NCBI RefSeq assembly: GCF_030816965.1
Contig: NZ_JAUSYQ010000002.1
Coordinates: 2,265,001 to 2,329,000, forward strand
Reading direction: 5' to 3'
Source of the DNA: Streptomyces canus
GTDB taxonomy: Bacteria > Actinomycetota > Actinomycetes > Streptomycetales > Streptomycetaceae
DNA: 64,000 nucleotides
In this document: positions 61,241 through 64,000 of the stretch, one piece after another
How the letters are laid out: each line of letters starts with the position of its first letter
Numbering within the stretch: the stretch's first letter is position 1
Notes under the pieces: model-generated
The model's input: only the letters and a program-made list of their open reading frames with translations
Database searches by the model: none
What the model was told of the DNA's origin: nothing
Translations under genes and position numbers: made by a program

Positions 61241-62638
61241 TCATCCTCCCGTGTGTACCTGGAAGGCGGCGCGGCGTACCGCCTTGGCGAGGGCCGGGTC
61301 GGGGTGGGCGGCGGCGAGGGCGACCAGGACCTGCACGGTGCGCGGGTGACCGACGGCCCGGACCTCGTCGAGCAGTCGGGGGACGGTCGGCTGGAGTGCT
61401 GACTCCAGGTGCCGCACCAGCATCGGGGCCTCGCCGTGGTCGGCGACGGCGGCCGCGGTGTCGACCCACAGCCAGGTGGCCTCTTCCCGGGTGAGCACCT
61501 CGTGGGCGTCCTCCGGGTCGATCCCGTCGTGCTCGGCCAGCCACAGCAGGGCGTACGGCCGCAGGGTGGGCTCGTCGGCCACGGAGCGGACGTCGGGCTC
61601 GGCCGGGGCGCCGACGACGCGCAGGGCCTCGAAGGCGAGGCCGCGCAGCAGGGCGTCGTCTCCGCGGGCGGCGCCGAGCAGCTCGGTGACGGCGCTGCCG
61701 ACGGGACGGGCCGCGAGCCAGGCGCGGTACTCGGCGCGGGCCGCGTTGGGGCGCAGCTGGGCGCACCCGCGCAGCATCTCCTCGGCGGCGACCTCGATGT
61801 TTCCGGCCGGACTCTGCGCGGCGACGCAGATCTGCTCCAGCTTGACCCACACCGCCCAGCTGCCGAGCGGGGTGAGGGTGGCCTGGCCGTCGCCGTAGGT
61901 CAGGGCGCCGACGGAGGCGAGGGCGCGCAGAGCCCAGTCGAGGAGGGGGGCGAGGGGGGCGTCGGCCGTCTCGGGCTCCTCCACGGGCTCCGGCTGGGGG
62001 CCGTAGGGGATCTCGCAGCGCTCGGTGCGCAGTTCGGTGACGCGCTGCTCCAGGAGGTCCAGGAGCTGCTCGACCGGGACGGGGCCGGCCGACAGCTGGA
62101 GGAAGGAGAGCACCTGGGGCATGGCCGAGACGACCTCGGCGACGGCGGCGGGCTCGCGGTCGGTGGGTTCCGGGGAGGCCAGGGACCAGGCGTCGAAGAG
62201 GGCGACCCAGCCGCGCAGTACGGCGCTGTCGTCACGGTTCCAGGCGCGCAGCCGCCAGCCCGGGCGCGCGCTGTCGCCGTGCACCTCGATCAGACCGGCG
62301 AGGCGGGCGGTGTCCCAGGCGGCGCGGACCTGAGCCACGGTCAGGCCGAGATCCCCGGCCGCGCGCCCGGCTGTCTCGTCGGAGAGGGTGCCCTTGCCGT
62401 CGGAGCCCGTGCCGTCCCTGCCGGGGCCCAGGGCGCCGTCGGCCCAGCGCGCGACGCGGGCCGCGTCGGCGAGACCGGAGCGCGCCATTCTGGCCAGTTC
62501 CGCGGGGGCCGGTGTGCCCTCCGGCGGGCGGGGCGCGGGGCGGCGTGGGCGCCGTTGGTTCACGGCTGAGGGGGCGGCGGCCAGGGGTCGCGGGCGGACG
62601 AGTCGAAGCCTGGAGTCGCGCGGGATACGGGACGTCAC
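61241..62638 (-). CDS. Hypothetical protein with wHTH-like and HEAT-like regions, 465 aa
   Basis: GTG at 62638 is chosen (GGAAGA upstream); the frame stays open to a GTG at 62686. An Arg/Pro-rich lead (about 1-50) precedes two winged-helix-like parts (GLTVAQVRAAWDTARLAGLIEVHGDSARPGWRL; ALASVGALTYGDGQATLTPLG). The C-terminal third has HEAT-type repeats (VTELLGAARGDDALLRGLAFEALRVVG, VPRLLDEVRAVGHPRTVQVLVALAAAHPDPALAKAVRRAAF). Trp-rich. No family name recognised. Its stop is one base beyond the VOC stop region, convergent. Confidence 0.75.
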   Translation of the reverse strand: MTSRIPRDSRLRLVRPRPLAAAPSAVNQRRPRRPAPRPPEGTPAPAELARMARSGLADAARVARWADGALGPGRDGTGSDGKGTLSDETAGRAAGDLGLTVAQVRAAWDTARLAGLIEVHGDSARPGWRLRAWNRDDSAVLRGWVALFDAWSLASPEPTDREPAAVAEVVSAMPQVLSFLQLSAGPVPVEQLLDLLEQRVTELRTERCEIPYGPQPEPVEEPETADAPLAPLLDWALRALASVGALTYGDGQATLTPLGSWAVWVKLEQICVAAQSPAGNIEVAAEEMLRGCAQLRPNAARAEYRAWLAARPVGSAVTELLGAARGDDALLRGLAFEALRVVGAPAEPDVRSVADEPTLRPYALLWLAEHDGIDPEDAHEVLTREEATWLWVDTAAAVADHGEAPMLVRHLESALQPTVPRLLDEVRAVGHPRTVQVLVALAAAHPDPALAKAVRRAAFQVHTGG

Positions 62639-62795
62639 GGGTGCAGTCTTCCGGTTGACGGTCCGAAAACCCAAACGGAATGCCACCGCGCGCGACGGGG
62701 CGGGCCGACGCCGGGGCCACGTGGAGGGGCATACGCCGAGATCAGGCCAGTAGTACGGGCTTAAACGGAACCTGTGCGACCGGGGCGCCCGGAGG

Positions 62796-63971
62796 TCACA
62801 TCAGGGGGGTGAGGAAACGGCGCATTGCCTCTTCGTAGCCGCTCGGGTCGGCGTTCCACATCGCCGCGTGGGGGGCCTGACGGACCGTGTGGAGGGCGAT
62901 CCGGTCGGGGTGGGTGCCGGCGAGACGGCGGGAGAGGTCCCAGGGGGCGATCGTGTCGTCCGGGCCGTGGAAGATCAGGGTCGGCGGCGGGGGCCGGTCG
63001 GAGCCCGAGTCGTCGGACCGGTCCACGTGGCCGGCGTAGGGGACGGTGCGGTCCGCATACAGGCCGAAGTGGTCGCTGGGCAGTCCGGTGCGGCCCTGTG
63101 CCGCGCGCACCGCGAGCGGCAGGAGGACGCCGGGGGTGTGGCGGGCCGCAGCGAGGGCGCGCAGGGTCCGCTCCCAGCTGAGGACCGGGGAGTCGAGCAC
63201 CAGCCCCCTGACGCGGTCGCGCAGGCCCGAGTGGGCGGCGGCGCGCAGGGCCATCGTGGCGCCGGTGGACCAGCCGTGCAGGACGAGTTGGCGGGCGCCC
63301 TGACGGACGGCGAAGTCCATGGCCGCGTCCAGGTCGCGCCACTCGGTGTCGCCGAAGTGGTTCAGGCCGTCGGGCGGGCGGGGGGCGCCCGCGTCGCCGC
63401 GGTGGGCGGGGGCGAGGACCGGGAAGCGGAGGCCGTGCAGGAACTCCATGAGGTTCATGGCGTGTTCGCGGGTCGTGCCGAGGCCGTGGGCCGCGATGAC
63501 CCAGGTGTCGCGTACGCCGGGGACGAACCAGGCGGGCAGGGCGCCGAGTTCGCCCGGGATCTCGACGTCGGTGTGGTCGAGGCCGAGGACCGACTTCGGG
63601 TTGCCGACGTACACGTTCGGGGTGAGCCACACCTTGTCGCCGGGTTCCAGGGTGCCGTGGGTGACGCGTTCCAGGCGGCGGACGACGGTGTCGGCGGAGT
63701 GCGGTTCCGCGGCGAGGACGGGGCCCACGACGGCGTGGGAGGCGTCGCCTGCGAGGCCGTAGGTACCGGGGCGGAGGGCGGCGAGGTCGCGGGTGAGGGT
63801 GATACGGCCGGCGGCGATGGAGTGAACGGTGAGCCGGGGCTCACCGGGCAGCGGGCGGCCCGGTGACGCCTTCAGTCCGGCGTCGCTGGCGATCCTCCCG
63901 GCGACGATTCCGGCCGTGCCGGCCGCCAGGGCTGCGGTGACGGCAGCGGCCGTCGCTTTGACAGTACGCAC
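62796..63971 (-). CDS. Alpha/beta hydrolase, membrane-anchored or secreted
   Basis: A 391-residue protein from the GTG at 63971. An N-terminal hydrophobic segment (ATAAAVTAALAAGTAGIVAGRIAS) anchors or exports it. The hydrolase fold lies in the C-terminal two-thirds: oxyanion region VIAAHGLGTTREHA, nucleophile elbow HGWSTG (serine), acid in PPTLIFHGPDDTIAP and the final histidine in VRQAPHAAMW. Substrate unknown. The 28 bases beyond its start are the window end. Confidence 0.9.
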   Translation of the reverse strand: MRTVKATAAAVTAALAAGTAGIVAGRIASDAGLKASPGRPLPGEPRLTVHSIAAGRITLTRDLAALRPGTYGLAGDASHAVVGPVLAAEPHSADTVVRRLERVTHGTLEPGDKVWLTPNVYVGNPKSVLGLDHTDVEIPGELGALPAWFVPGVRDTWVIAAHGLGTTREHAMNLMEFLHGLRFPVLAPAHRGDAGAPRPPDGLNHFGDTEWRDLDAAMDFAVRQGARQLVLHGWSTGATMALRAAAHSGLRDRVRGLVLDSPVLSWERTLRALAAARHTPGVLLPLAVRAAQGRTGLPSDHFGLYADRTVPYAGHVDRSDDSGSDRPPPPTLIFHGPDDTIAPWDLSRRLAGTHPDRIALHTVRQAPHAAMWNADPSGYEEAMRRFLTPLM

Positions 63972-64000
63972 GCCTTTCAGTGTCCTGTCAGACCCGGCCG

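Overview
The window is high-GC DNA (strong G/C third-position bias, frequent GTG starts, many 4-bp ATGA/GTGA start-stop overlaps) from the chromosome of a Streptomyces species. The gene content fits a core-chromosome region: a chaplin (chpE), a streptophobe protein, an Spo0M-like sporulation protein, the small nucleoid protein Gbn, Asp23/AmaP genes and tandem secreted subtilases. From memory, the gene order resembles the S. coelicolor SCO1793-SCO1846 neighbourhood; this was not checked by alignment. I see no rRNA, tRNA, insertion sequence, prophage, CRISPR array or resistance island.

Layout. 1-4,900: end of an Spo0M-like gene, a PEBP/YbhB protein, an HNH nuclease, slipin and NfeD membrane proteins, an ABC ATPase and an unknown protein. 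4,900-7,420: a frameshifted short chaplin-like gene, chpE, and a NarL-type response regulator overlapping its DevS-like sensor kinase. 7,600-10,450: SDR plus queA (coupled) and a secreted lytic-transglycosylase-like protein with a structured leader. 10,526-16,170: an FHA-FHA-ABC-membrane fusion protein divergent from a streptophobe gene with a long repeat tail. 16,600-21,600: serB, a SixA phosphatase, small membrane proteins, a CynX/NimT exporter divergent from a GntR regulator with a palindrome between them, and a small secreted Cys protein. 21,700-30,100: fabI/inhA-fabG, tldD-pmbA, tyrS, GlsB/YeaQ, DUF3099, a Cys/His mini-protein and moaA.

30,260-38,150: DUF485 plus acetate/solute symporter operon, two tandem subtilisin-like proteases, a CaiB/BaiF CoA-transferase and a CopD-like membrane protein. 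38,160-44,300: alcohol dehydrogenase, a two-gene pair resembling eukaryotic ether-lipid catabolism (fatty-acid hydroxylase superfamily plus lysoplasmalogenase), a decayed gene, VIT1 transporter, DEDDh-BRCT exonuclease, zinc mini-protein and SURF1. 44,500-53,350: unknown protein, cstA-ybdD, DUF3311, then a coupled run of symporter, sigma factor, single-TM partner, GH15 enzyme and SDR. 53,350-56,510: Asp23/AmaP envelope cluster. 56,500-64,000: enoyl-CoA hydratase, gbn, ABC-F ATPase, zinc metallopeptidase, VOC protein, unknown wHTH protein and an alpha/beta hydrolase.

No single large undescribed system stands out. The strongest unexplained signals are: a 12-bp palindrome, CACGCGCGCGTG, present nine times inside genes; the ether-lipid-like gene pair; the truncated and frameshifted chaplin beside chpE; five GATC sites within 68 bp near gbn; and the symporter-sigma-GH15 run.
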